A stretch of DNA of 60,872 bases from Betaproteobacteria bacterium (GTDB lineage Bacteria > Pseudomonadota > Gammaproteobacteria > Burkholderiales > Rhodocyclaceae). The DNA is taken from assembly GCA_012026885.1 (NCBI GenBank), contig VEPL01000005.1, forward strand, positions 1 through 60,872, read 5' to 3'. The notes under the pieces are model-generated. The model had not been told where the DNA came from, made no database searches, and saw only the letters and a program-made list of their open reading frames with translations. Shown piece by piece: positions 39,327 to 46,281 of this stretch. Position 1 is the first letter of the stretch. The number at the start of each line of letters is the position of its first letter. The position numbers were made by a program, and so were the translations under genes.

Positions 39327-39884
39327 TTACTTCTTGGCAGCCGGCTTCTTGGCTGCGGAAACGACGCTGGAAGTCGCCGAGGAGGCAACCTTCATGTTGG
39401 CTTCAGCGATGTCGGACAGTTGCTTGGCCATCGAGGTCATCTGGTCGAAAGCCTTGGTCGAGGCACCGAGCATCGACTGCATCGTCGCGGCGAAGACGTC
39501 GCCACCGACCGGGGCGGTAGACTTGGCCTTCTCGACGGCGGAAGCGGCGTTCTTGGTGAAGCTGCTGTACTGGGACTCCATCACCGAAGTGACTTCCTTT
39601 TGCATTTCGCTGACGAGGTCATAGACGCTGCGCGAATAGGCAGTCCACTTCTCGACACTCGGCTTGGCCAGGTCGCTGTTCAGCTTGGCCAGCGCCTGCG
39701 GATCCTTGGCACCGAGCAGTTGCTGGGCGTTGGCAACGGTGCTGTTGAACACCTCGCGCGAGGCGGCCATGTTCAGGGCGGTCAGGCGCTCGACGCCGTT
39801 AAAGGCGGTACGCAGGAGGGCCATCATCACTTCGGCGTTGGCCTTCTGGGCGGCGGCCAGTTGTTCCACGTTTTGCTTGCTCAT
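39327..39884 (-). CDS. Phasin (PHA granule protein), 185 aa
   Basis: A PhaP-type protein coating polyhydroxyalkanoate granules. It is all alpha-helical, rich in Ala, Lys and Met, without Cys, and has a Lys/Ala tail (A-A-K-K-P-A-A-K-K). The phasin core L-T-A-L-N-M-A-A-S-R-E and Y-S-R-S-V-Y-D-L-V is visible. Three ATG codons occur in tandem (39890, 39887, 39884); GGAG spacing favours the last. It is a paralogue of the next gene upstream and lies behind a partial terminator. Confidence 0.9.
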   Translation of the reverse strand: MSKQNVEQLAAAQKANAEVMMALLRTAFNGVERLTALNMAASREVFNSTVANAQQLLGAKDPQALAKLNSDLAKPSVEKWTAYSRSVYDLVSEMQKEVTSVMESQYSSFTKNAASAVEKAKSTAPVGGDVFAATMQSMLGASTKAFDQMTSMAKQLSDIAEANMKVASSATSSVVSAAKKPAAKK

Positions 39885-39921
39885 CATCATCTCCAGTTTC
39901 GATTCAGGTGTGTATGAAACG

Positions 39922-39943
39922 AGCCCCCGTTACAGCGGGGGCT
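39922..39943 (-). terminator. Stem-loop between the two phasin genes
   Basis: AGCCCCCG pairs with CGGGGGCT over a 6-base loop. On the minus strand it follows the stop of the first phasin and leads into CGTTTCATA, a weak T-tract. It could end part of the transcripts, giving less of the second phasin, or protect the upstream mRNA. Confidence 0.65.
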
Positions 39944-39956
39944 GGGTTCCGGACGA

Positions 39957-40502
39957 TTACTTCTTCTTGCTGGCGGCGCCGACGGCCTTGACCGTGGCGT
40001 TGGTGGCAGCAGCGACGTTCGCTTCGGCGATCTCGGCGACCTGCTTGGCAGCCTTGTTCATGTTGTCGAAAGCGGAGTTGGCGGCAGCGATGGCGCTCTT
40101 GACGGCAGCAACGGCGACGTCGGAACCGGCCGGGGCCGACTTGGCAGCCTTGTCCAGCAGGCCAGCGACGGTCTTCTGGAACTCGCCGAACTGGGCCTCG
40201 ACCATCTTGGACAGTTCTTCCTGGGTCTGGGCGGAAATCTCGTAGACCGAGCGCGAGTAGGCGACGGCCTTCTCGACGTTCGGCTGGGCCAGCGAAGCCT
40301 GGATCGACAGGGCTTCCTGCGGGTCCTTGGCACCCATCAGGGCCTTGGCACCGGCAACGGAATCTTCCATCACGGAACGGGCCGTGTTGAGGTTGAGGGC
40401 AGCAATGCGCTCGGCGGAAGCCAGCGCGGTGTTGGCGACGGCCAGCAGGGAATCAACGGTAGCCTTGTTGGCGGCGGCAAACTGCTCGGGGGTGGTGAAC
40501 AT
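39957..40502 (-). CDS. Phasin (PHA granule protein), 181 aa
   Basis: First of two tandem phasins. It opens M-F-T-T-P-E-Q-F-A-A-A-N-K-A and carries I-A-A-L-N-L-N-T-A-R, then Y-S-R-S-V-Y-E-I-S, the shared phasin core. The tail ends S-K-K-K. An excellent ribosome binding site (GAGGAG) precedes the ATG at 40502. It has the strongest promoter in the window (40580-40607) with an inverted repeat over the start point, as expected for a granule-responsive phasin. PHA synthase genes are not in this window. Confidence 0.92.
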   Translation of the reverse strand: MFTTPEQFAAANKATVDSLLAVANTALASAERIAALNLNTARSVMEDSVAGAKALMGAKDPQEALSIQASLAQPNVEKAVAYSRSVYEISAQTQEELSKMVEAQFGEFQKTVAGLLDKAAKSAPAGSDVAVAAVKSAIAAANSAFDNMNKAAKQVAEIAEANVAAATNATVKAVGAASKKK

Positions 40503-40556
40503 GTGGAATCTCCTCGGATCGGTTGAGTGGTGAATCAGTCTGTGCCGCACAACATT

Positions 40557-40571
40557 TGTTGCACTGCAACA
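40557..40571. promoter_or_regulatory. 15-bp inverted repeat over the phasin start point (PhaR-like operator)
   Basis: TGTTGCA-C-TGCAACA is a perfect 7-1-7 dyad at the predicted +2 to +16. The core TTGC-N3-GCAA is close to the CTGC-N3-GCAG consensus of PhaR. A second short dyad, CAACA-TT-TGTTG, abuts it at about 40550-40561. Position and form suit a repressor released when PHA is present. Confidence 0.65.
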
Positions 40572-40579
40572 TAATTCCC

Positions 40580-40607
40580 ATTATATGAAATACACGGCCC
40601 GTGTCAA
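40580..40607 (-). promoter_or_regulatory. Consensus phasin promoter
   Basis: On the minus strand: -35 TTGACA (40602-40607), a 16-bp spacer and -10 TATAAT (40580-40585), both perfect consensus. Predicted start near 40573 and a leader of about 70 nt. Confidence 0.85.
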
Positions 40608-40626
40608 CGCCAGTTTGTAGCTTAGC

Positions 40627-40638
40627 AACAACGTTGTT
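40627..40638. promoter_or_regulatory. Palindrome upstream of the phasin -35 box
   Basis: AACAACGTTGTT, a perfect 12-bp palindrome about 20 bp upstream of the -35 element. Its CAAC/GTTG halves recall those of the operator at 40557-40571, so it could be a second binding site for the same or another regulator. Confidence 0.45.
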
Positions 40639-40719
40639 TTATGCTTATGCATCAGGCGGTTGGTGCAGAGGCCCAAACACCTGCCGGGTACCCCGCACCG
40701 GAGCAATTCAAACGCTGTT

Positions 40720-41316
40720 TCATCGCACCGGAGGCACCGCCCCGAGAGAATCCGCGCCCTTCAGGCCGACCCCGCCGGAAGCAGCCGGCGTAGCGGAATC
40801 TCCCTTGTTGCGCGGTTGCAGGATCGCGCGCACGCGCGCGGGCGGCGCCTTGGCATCGCCCGGCTTGCCGGCAGTGACGAGATACTTCTCGGCAATGCCG
40901 TCATACCAGATGTAATCGCCGCGCACCTGATCCTGACCGCTGCGCACCCATGCCCGCCGGAAAAACTCCGCAACCTCGGAGCGCGTATCGTAGTCGATGC
41001 GCTCCGCTTCTCCATCGACGTATTCCTCGACGCCTTCGCGCTTCTGGCGGATGCGGGCAAGGCCGTCCTTGCCGCCGGTAGCGATGCCCTTGTGAAAGCC
41101 GTACTGATCCTCGGTGATGACGACCTTGTCGGCGCGCAGGACCATGGTGCCCTTGACGACCACGACATCCCCTTCGAGAACATGCACTTTCTTGGCGTCG
41201 TCGAGCTGCATGCTGGCCGCCTCCAGTTGTATCGGCTTGTCGCGGTCGGCTCGTTCGGCGACGGCGGCATGGCAGAACAGCGAAACGGCGACGATGGCGA
41301 CAATACGAGAACTCAT
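40720..41316 (-). CDS. lptA: LPS transport periplasmic protein LptA, 198 aa
   Basis: Forms the periplasmic bridge carrying LPS from LptC to LptD. A signal peptide ends near V-A-E; the mature part has the OstA-type beta-jellyroll with D-K-P-I-Q-L-E-A, G-D-V-V-V-V-K-G-T-M-V-L-R-A-D-K-V and G-E-A-E-R-I-D-Y-D. The Pro/Gly/Ala-rich C-terminus is a longer tail than in E. coli. It overlaps lptC by 4 bp. lptB, normally next, is absent. Confidence 0.93.
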   Translation of the reverse strand: MSSRIVAIVAVSLFCHAAVAERADRDKPIQLEAASMQLDDAKKVHVLEGDVVVVKGTMVLRADKVVITEDQYGFHKGIATGGKDGLARIRQKREGVEEYVDGEAERIDYDTRSEVAEFFRRAWVRSGQDQVRGDYIWYDGIAEKYLVTAGKPGDAKAPPARVRAILQPRNKGDSATPAASGGVGLKGADSLGAVPPVR

Positions 41317-41894
41317 CGGGACACCTGGCGGGAATAGAGGAGCCCGGTTACCCGGGACTGCAGGACGAAGGTGGAAAGGTTGTTGTCGATGTGCATGCCG
41401 ACGCCCTTGACCCAGGACTTCGCCTCGGTGATCTCGACCGGGCTGGCGGTCCAGGCCAGTCCGTCGTCGGGGCGCACCGTCAGGTCGGGCATGCGCGCAA
41501 CCAGTTCGGGCCTCTCGGCGGAAGCCGCCCGGCGAGCGACGACGTCGTCGCGCAGCTCGACCACTTCGCCCTTGCTGGTGACGTGCGCATACTCGCTGCG
41601 GATGGACAATGCCGGCGCGTCGGGACGGAAACGCTCGAGGAGCGGCTTCCTGAGCTCGGAAGAATCGTCATCGGGAAAATGTTGCATGAACGGCGCACGC
41701 AGGCGTTGCTGCAGGCGGCCCTGGTCATCGAAGACGCGGACCTCGAAATTCTCGGCGATGGCATCCGGATCGTGACGGAACTTGCCATCGCGGACCGCCT
41801 CGGGCAATTCGACCGATTTCTTCAGCCAGAAACTGAGACCGGCGAGCAAAGCCAGGACGATCACGGCGAACATCTGGCTCGAACCGAATTTCAT
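41313..41894 (-). CDS. lptC: LPS export system protein LptC, 193 aa
   Basis: Bitopic inner-membrane protein linking the LptBFG transporter to LptA. One N-terminal membrane helix (about residues 8-24) is followed by the LptC periplasmic domain with F-E-V-R-V-F-D-D-Q-G, R-S-E-Y-A-H-V-T-S-K-G-E and V-E-L-R-D-D-V. Start at ATG 41894, which overlaps kdsC. Length is typical. Confidence 0.93.
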   Translation of the reverse strand: MKFGSSQMFAVIVLALLAGLSFWLKKSVELPEAVRDGKFRHDPDAIAENFEVRVFDDQGRLQQRLRAPFMQHFPDDDSSELRKPLLERFRPDAPALSIRSEYAHVTSKGEVVELRDDVVARRAASAERPELVARMPDLTVRPDDGLAWTASPVEITEAKSWVKGVGMHIDNNLSTFVLQSRVTGLLYSRQVSR

Positions 41895-42418
41895 GGCACC
41901 GCCAGGTATTCGGCAAAGAGGCCGTCGAGACAACCGTGCGCCGCCAGGATGAATTCGGCGGCTTCCCGCACCGCGCCACGGCCGCCGCTGGCGCCCGTCA
42001 CCAGGTGCGCCCGCTGGCGCACGACGGGGCGGGCATTGGCCGGCGCCACCGCGAAACCGCAACGCACCATTACCGGCAGGTCGACCAGGTCATCGCCCAT
42101 GAAAGCGCATTCGGTCCAGTTGAGTCCCAAGCACTCGAGCAGCGACGCCACCGTCGCCCCCTTGTCTTCGACGCCCTGATGGACATGCGGAATGCCGAGG
42201 TCGGCGGCACGCGCGGCGACGACGCCGGAACGGCGGCCAGTGACAATCGCCAGTTCGATGCCCGCCCGCTGCAGCAGCTTGAGGCCGAGGCCGTCCTGGA
42301 CGTCGAATATTTTCAGCTCGCGGCCATCATCGGTGTAATGCAGACCGCCATCGGTCATGACCCCGTCGATGTCGAAGGCCATAAGGCGAACGCAACGGGC
42401 GCGGGCAGTCGCATCCAT
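41891..42418 (-). CDS. kdsC: 3-deoxy-D-manno-octulosonate 8-phosphate phosphatase KdsC, 175 aa
   Basis: HAD-family phosphatase that releases Kdo from Kdo-8-phosphate for the LPS inner core. The nucleophile motif M-A-F-D-I-D-G-V-M-T-D-G is near residue 14; I-V-T-G-R-R-S and M-G-D-D-L-V-D-L-P follow. The small capless form is typical. Its ATG overlaps the kdsD stop and its own stop overlaps the lptC start, so kdsD-kdsC-lptC-lptA is tightly coupled. Confidence 0.96.
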   Translation of the reverse strand: MDATARARCVRLMAFDIDGVMTDGGLHYTDDGRELKIFDVQDGLGLKLLQRAGIELAIVTGRRSGVVAARAADLGIPHVHQGVEDKGATVASLLECLGLNWTECAFMGDDLVDLPVMVRCGFAVAPANARPVVRQRAHLVTGASGGRGAVREAAEFILAAHGCLDGLFAEYLAVP

Positions 42419-43416
42419 CAGATGACCCTGGCCGTGAACAGGTCGTGCATGTTGAGCGCCCCGGCCAGAGCGCCCTCGGGCGTCAGGACCAGCAGTGCAT
42501 TGATGCGGAAACGTTCCATCATCTCCACAGCCTCGACCGCCAGGCGATCCGGCGCGATCGTGCGCGGACCGGCATGCATGACGCTGCCAATGGTTGCCGA
42601 ACGCGGATCCAGGCCCCGCTCGAAGGCGCGGCGCAGGTCGCCGTCGGTGAAGATCCCGACTACCCTGCCCGCTGCGTCGCACACGGCAACGAGGCCGAGG
42701 CCGCCGCCCGACATGGCAAGAATGGCTTCGGTGACCCCGGTTTCCGGGGCGACTACCGGCACGCGCTCGGCCGGGCGCATGACATCTCGCACATGGGTCA
42801 GCAAGCGGCGCCCCAGCGAGCCGCCGGGATGCGAGCGGGCAAAATCCTCGGGGCCGAACCCGCGTGCATCGAGGAGCGCGACCGCCAGCGCATCGCCGAG
42901 AGCGAGCGCTGCCGTGGTGCTGGCAGTCGGCGCGAGATTGTGCGGACAGGCTTCCTGGGCGACGCCGGCATCCAGATGGACGTCGGACTCGCGCGCCAAG
43001 GTCGATTGCGCATTACCTGTCATCGCGACGAGCCGTGCCCCCTGGCGCTTCACTGCCGGGAGGATGGCCAGCAACTCCTCGGACTCGCCCGAATTGGAGA
43101 GGGCCAGCAGGACGTCCTCGCGCGTGATCATGCCGAGGTCGCCATGGCTGGCTTCGGCGGGATGGACGAAGTAGGCCGGCGTCCCGGTGCTCGCCATGGT
43201 CGCCGCAATCTTGCGCGCGACATGGCCCGATTTGCCCATGCCGCTGACGATGACGCGCCCGCGGCAGGCGAGGATCAACGCGACCGCCGCCGCGAACTCG
43301 TCGCCGATGCGCCCGGCCAGAGCCCCGACCGCAGCCGCCTCGATGTCGAGCGTCTGGCGCCCGAGCGCAAGCGCGCGTCCGGCGGAAAACGAAGGCGGAA
43401 TCTGGCTTGGGCTCAT
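42418..43416 (-). CDS. kdsD: D-arabinose 5-phosphate isomerase KdsD, 332 aa
   Basis: Converts ribulose-5-phosphate to arabinose-5-phosphate, the first step of Kdo synthesis. The SIS domain has G-M-G-K-S-G-H-V-A-R-K, E-A-S-H-G-D-L-G-M and S-N-S-G-E-S-E-E. Two CBS domains fill residues about 205-332 and include G-I-F-T-D-G-D-L-R-R. Start at ATG 43416, since homologues begin just before the SIS domain. It is divergent from the Kef-type gene. Confidence 0.95.
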   Translation of the reverse strand: MSPSQIPPSFSAGRALALGRQTLDIEAAAVGALAGRIGDEFAAAVALILACRGRVIVSGMGKSGHVARKIAATMASTGTPAYFVHPAEASHGDLGMITREDVLLALSNSGESEELLAILPAVKRQGARLVAMTGNAQSTLARESDVHLDAGVAQEACPHNLAPTASTTAALALGDALAVALLDARGFGPEDFARSHPGGSLGRRLLTHVRDVMRPAERVPVVAPETGVTEAILAMSGGGLGLVAVCDAAGRVVGIFTDGDLRRAFERGLDPRSATIGSVMHAGPRTIAPDRLAVEAVEMMERFRINALLVLTPEGALAGALNMHDLFTARVI

Positions 43417-43436
43417 GCTCAGGCTGCGGTTATGAT
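43407..43436 (+). promoter_or_regulatory. Promoter of the Kef-type antiporter gene
   Basis: TTGGGC at 43407-43412, an 18-bp spacer, TATGAT at 43431-43436. It overlaps the kdsD start codon. A divergent -10 box, TATACT on the minus strand (43443-43448), could serve kdsD, so the two promoters would interfere. Confidence 0.45.
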
Positions 43437-43468
43437 GGCCGCAGTATACCCGACTTGACGACAGCCCC

Positions 43469-45427
43469 TTGAGCACCCTCTCTCTCGCCCTGATGTTGCT
43501 CGGCACATCGGTTCTTGCGGTGGTCATGTTCCGCCGCCTCAACCTGCCGCCCGTCCTCGGCTATCTGCTGGTCGGCAGCGTGGTCGGCCCGCATGCCCTG
43601 AACCTGATGCAGGACATATCGAGCGTCCAGCACCTCGCCGAATTCGGTGTCGTCTTCCTGATGTTCTCGATCGGCCTCGAGTTCTCGCTGCCGAAGCTGT
43701 ACGCGATGAAGCGCATCGTGTTCGGGCTCGGGCTACTACAGGTGATCATCAGCATCGTGGCGATCACCGCCCTCGTGATGCTGTTCGGAGTCGGCTGGCA
43801 ATTGGGCATCGCCCTCGGCGGCGTCTTTGCAATGTCGTCGACCGCCGTGCTGACCAAGCTGCTGACCGAGCGCATGCAGCTCGACTCCGCCCACGGCCGC
43901 GAGATCATGGGCGTCCTCCTCTTCCAGGACCTCGCCGTCGTGCCCCTGCTGGTGGTCATTCCGTCGCTGACGCAACCGCCGGAAAAGCTGGCCATGCTGC
44001 TCGGCATCGCGCTGATCAAGGCGATAGTCGTCCTCGCATTGATCCTCGTCTTCGGCCAGCGCCTGATGCGCCAATGGTTCCACTTCGTCGCGCGGGCCCG
44101 CTCGTCCGAGGTTTTCATCCTCAACGTGCTGCTCATCACCCTCAGCCTCGCCTACCTGACCGAGCTGGCCGGCCTGTCCCTGGCGCTCGGGGCTTTCGTC
44201 GCCGGCATGCTGATCTCGGAAACGGAATACCGCCTGCAGGTGGAGGAGGACATCAAGCCTTTCCGCGATGTGCTGATGGGGCTGTTCTTCGTCACCATCG
44301 GCGTCAAGCTCGATCTGCACATCGTCATCGCCCACTGGTGGCAGGTCATCCTGATCCTGGCCGGCCTGCTCGCCGTCAAGGGCCTGATCGTCGGCCTGCT
44401 CTCCTGGCGGCTCGGCGCCTCACCCGGCAACGCGACGCGCTCGGCGCTCTGGCTTTGCGCCGGTGGCGAATTCGGCTTCGTGCTGCTCGGCGAAATCGCC
44501 AACCTGCCGCGCGTCGTCGAGCAGGTGGTCCTGACAGTCCTCGTGCTCTCCATGCTCGCCGCACCGTTCATCGTCCAGTACAGCGAAAAGATCGTCATGC
44601 GCTTCGTCGCCAGCGAATGGCTGCTACGCTCGATGCAGCTCACGCAGATCGCCGCGCAGTCGATGGCCACCGAGAAGCACGCCATCCTCTGCGGCTTCGG
44701 GCGCAACGGCCAGTACCTCGCGCGACTCCTGGTGCAGGAGGATATCGGTTACATAGCCCTCGACCTCGACCCCGACCGTGTGCGTGAAGCCGCAGGCGCC
44801 GGCGAAACGGTGGTGTTCGGCGACGCGGCGCGCAAGGAGGCGCTGATGGCCGCCGGGCTGATGCGGGCGAGCGTCGTCATCGTCACGGTCAACGACACGG
44901 CACTGGCCGAAAAAATCCTCCATCACGTGCAGACACTGCGCCCCGATGTTCCCGTCGTCGTGCGTACTGGCGACGAGCGCGACATGGAGCGGCTGACCAA
45001 GGCCGGCGCCGCCGAAGTCGTCCCGGAAGCCCTCGAAGCCAGCCTGATGCTCGCCTCGCACGCGCTGGTGCTGCTCGGCATTCCGCTCAACCGCGTGCTC
45101 AAGCGCATCCGCCAGACGCGCTCGCAGCGCTACAGCCTGCTGCGCGGCTTCTACCGCGGCCTCAGCGACCGCGACCACGATGAAAGCGACGAACACCATC
45201 CGCGCCTGCATTCCATCTGGCTCACGCCAGGCGCTGCCGCCATCGGGCGTACCTTGGCCGACCTCAACCTGGACGAGTTCCTATGCGAAGTCAGCGCGAT
45301 CCGCCGGCGCGGCATCCGCGCCATCGAACCGGCCCCGGAAACACGCATGGAAGAGGGCGACGTCGTCGTCGTGCTGGGCAGCGCCGAGGCCATCTCAGCC
45401 GCCGAGCAACGCCTGCTGCAACGATGA
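43469..45427 (+). CDS. Kef-type cation:proton antiporter with RCK domain (YbaL/KefB-like), 652 aa
   Basis: A CPA2-family inner-membrane antiporter, likely for potassium/proton exchange. The first 385 residues hold about 12 membrane segments, including G-Y-L-L-V-G-S-V-V-G-P-H and F-Q-D-L-A-V-V-P-L. An RCK/TrkA-N domain follows at about residue 405 (L-C-G-F-G-R-N-G-Q-Y-L-A-R), then a TrkA-C domain. Start is TTG 43469, giving M-S-T-L-S; the next Met at 43493 is less likely. Divergence from kdsD is conserved in betaproteobacteria. Confidence 0.92.
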   Translation: MSTLSLALMLLGTSVLAVVMFRRLNLPPVLGYLLVGSVVGPHALNLMQDISSVQHLAEFGVVFLMFSIGLEFSLPKLYAMKRIVFGLGLLQVIISIVAITALVMLFGVGWQLGIALGGVFAMSSTAVLTKLLTERMQLDSAHGREIMGVLLFQDLAVVPLLVVIPSLTQPPEKLAMLLGIALIKAIVVLALILVFGQRLMRQWFHFVARARSSEVFILNVLLITLSLAYLTELAGLSLALGAFVAGMLISETEYRLQVEEDIKPFRDVLMGLFFVTIGVKLDLHIVIAHWWQVILILAGLLAVKGLIVGLLSWRLGASPGNATRSALWLCAGGEFGFVLLGEIANLPRVVEQVVLTVLVLSMLAAPFIVQYSEKIVMRFVASEWLLRSMQLTQIAAQSMATEKHAILCGFGRNGQYLARLLVQEDIGYIALDLDPDRVREAAGAGETVVFGDAARKEALMAAGLMRASVVIVTVNDTALAEKILHHVQTLRPDVPVVVRTGDERDMERLTKAGAAEVVPEALEASLMLASHALVLLGIPLNRVLKRIRQTRSQRYSLLRGFYRGLSDRDHDESDEHHPRLHSIWLTPGAAAIGRTLADLNLDEFLCEVSAIRRRGIRAIEPAPETRMEEGDVVVVLGSAEAISAAEQRLLQR

Positions 45428-45428
45428 A

Positions 45429-45452
45429 AAAGGCCCGCCGAAGCGGGCCTTT
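45429..45452. terminator. Bidirectional terminator between antiporter and pseudopilin genes
   Basis: AAAGGCCCGC pairs with GCGGGCCTTT over the tetraloop CGAA (45439-45442). It begins 2 bp after the antiporter stop and lies 28 bp beyond the pilin stop, so it serves both convergent genes. Confidence 0.85.
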
Positions 45453-45479
45453 CTCCTCTATCAGGAAGCCGCCGAATAA

Positions 45480-46151
45480 TCAGACACCCATGCAAACTGT
45501 GTAGCTGGTTGCATCAACAATCGCATTCGTTGCCACGGCCAATTGCCCGCGAGTGTGGTTGAGGGCAACCACACGCATCGATCCGGTCTGGGTATTGCCG
45601 TCATCCATGGTGATATCGAGTTGCTTGGCAAACTTTCCGAGGATGCCCGAGGAGCAGATGACGAAGGCACCCTGCAGGAAAGTCGTGTTGTCGGTGTTCA
45701 GGATGTAATTGGCGCTGCCGCTTTCAACGCCGATACGGCCGCCATCCGCATTGACCGGCCAGTAGGTATTGTTGGCCGCCACAACGGTACTGCCCGTCGC
45801 CAGCCCGGCCAACCTGACATGCTGCCAGAACAGCAACGACTCGTCCGTCACGGTCACCGAATCCCAGTTCCCGTTGATGACGCCGTTACCCTGCGAACCG
45901 GCCGGTGTCGTCGCCTGGGTACCCCCGGTGACGTGCGTCGCTACGGCTGCATCATCCCCCGGCAACGCCCGGAATTTATCCTGATAGGCGTAGATGAACA
46001 GGGGAACATTGCGGAAATCCGTCGCAAAATTCTTCACCTTGGCGCTGTTGATGAGTTCCTGCCCCTTGAGGACGCCGCCGAGCAGCAGGCCGATAATGAC
46101 GAGGACGATGGCGATTTCCACCAGCGTGAAACCACCTTGGTTGCCTTTCAT
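45480..46151 (-). CDS. Type IV pilin-like / pseudopilin protein, 223 aa
   Basis: The N-terminus is a class III (prepilin) signal: basic leader, Gly6-Gly7 then F-T-L-V-E, so PilD would cut after Gly7 and leave Phe with Glu at +5. A hydrophobic spine of about 20 residues follows (V-E-I-A-I-V-L-V-I-I-G-L-L-L-G). The mature part is long, Gly/Thr/Asn-rich, with Cys in V-I-C-S-S-G near residue 165 and near the C-terminus (T-V-C-M). An AGGAGA ribosome binding site and a sigma-54 promoter precede it. No other pilus or secretion gene lies near. Confidence 0.9.
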   Translation of the reverse strand: MKGNQGGFTLVEIAIVLVIIGLLLGGVLKGQELINSAKVKNFATDFRNVPLFIYAYQDKFRALPGDDAAVATHVTGGTQATTPAGSQGNGVINGNWDSVTVTDESLLFWQHVRLAGLATGSTVVAANNTYWPVNADGGRIGVESGSANYILNTDNTTFLQGAFVICSSGILGKFAKQLDITMDDGNTQTGSMRVVALNHTRGQLAVATNAIVDATSYTVCMGV

Positions 46152-46184
46152 GGTATTTCTCCTGTAATTCGTGAAATAAATCAC

Positions 46185-46200
46185 AGCAAATCGCATGCCA
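46185..46200 (-). promoter_or_regulatory. Sigma-54 (-24/-12) promoter of the pseudopilin gene
   Basis: Minus strand TGGCATGCGATTTGCT matches the consensus TGGCAYG-N4-TTGCW at every fixed position, with exact GG-to-GC spacing. Transcription would start near 46174, about 22 nt before the ATG. Sigma-54 promoters driven by PilR are established for major pilin genes. Confidence 0.85.
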
Positions 46201-46281
46201 CATACCAGGAGCGGCAAAACGGTCGTTTCGCGCCGGATAATGCCGGCCAAACTGTCGGAAATCCGGACACCTGTCGATCCC

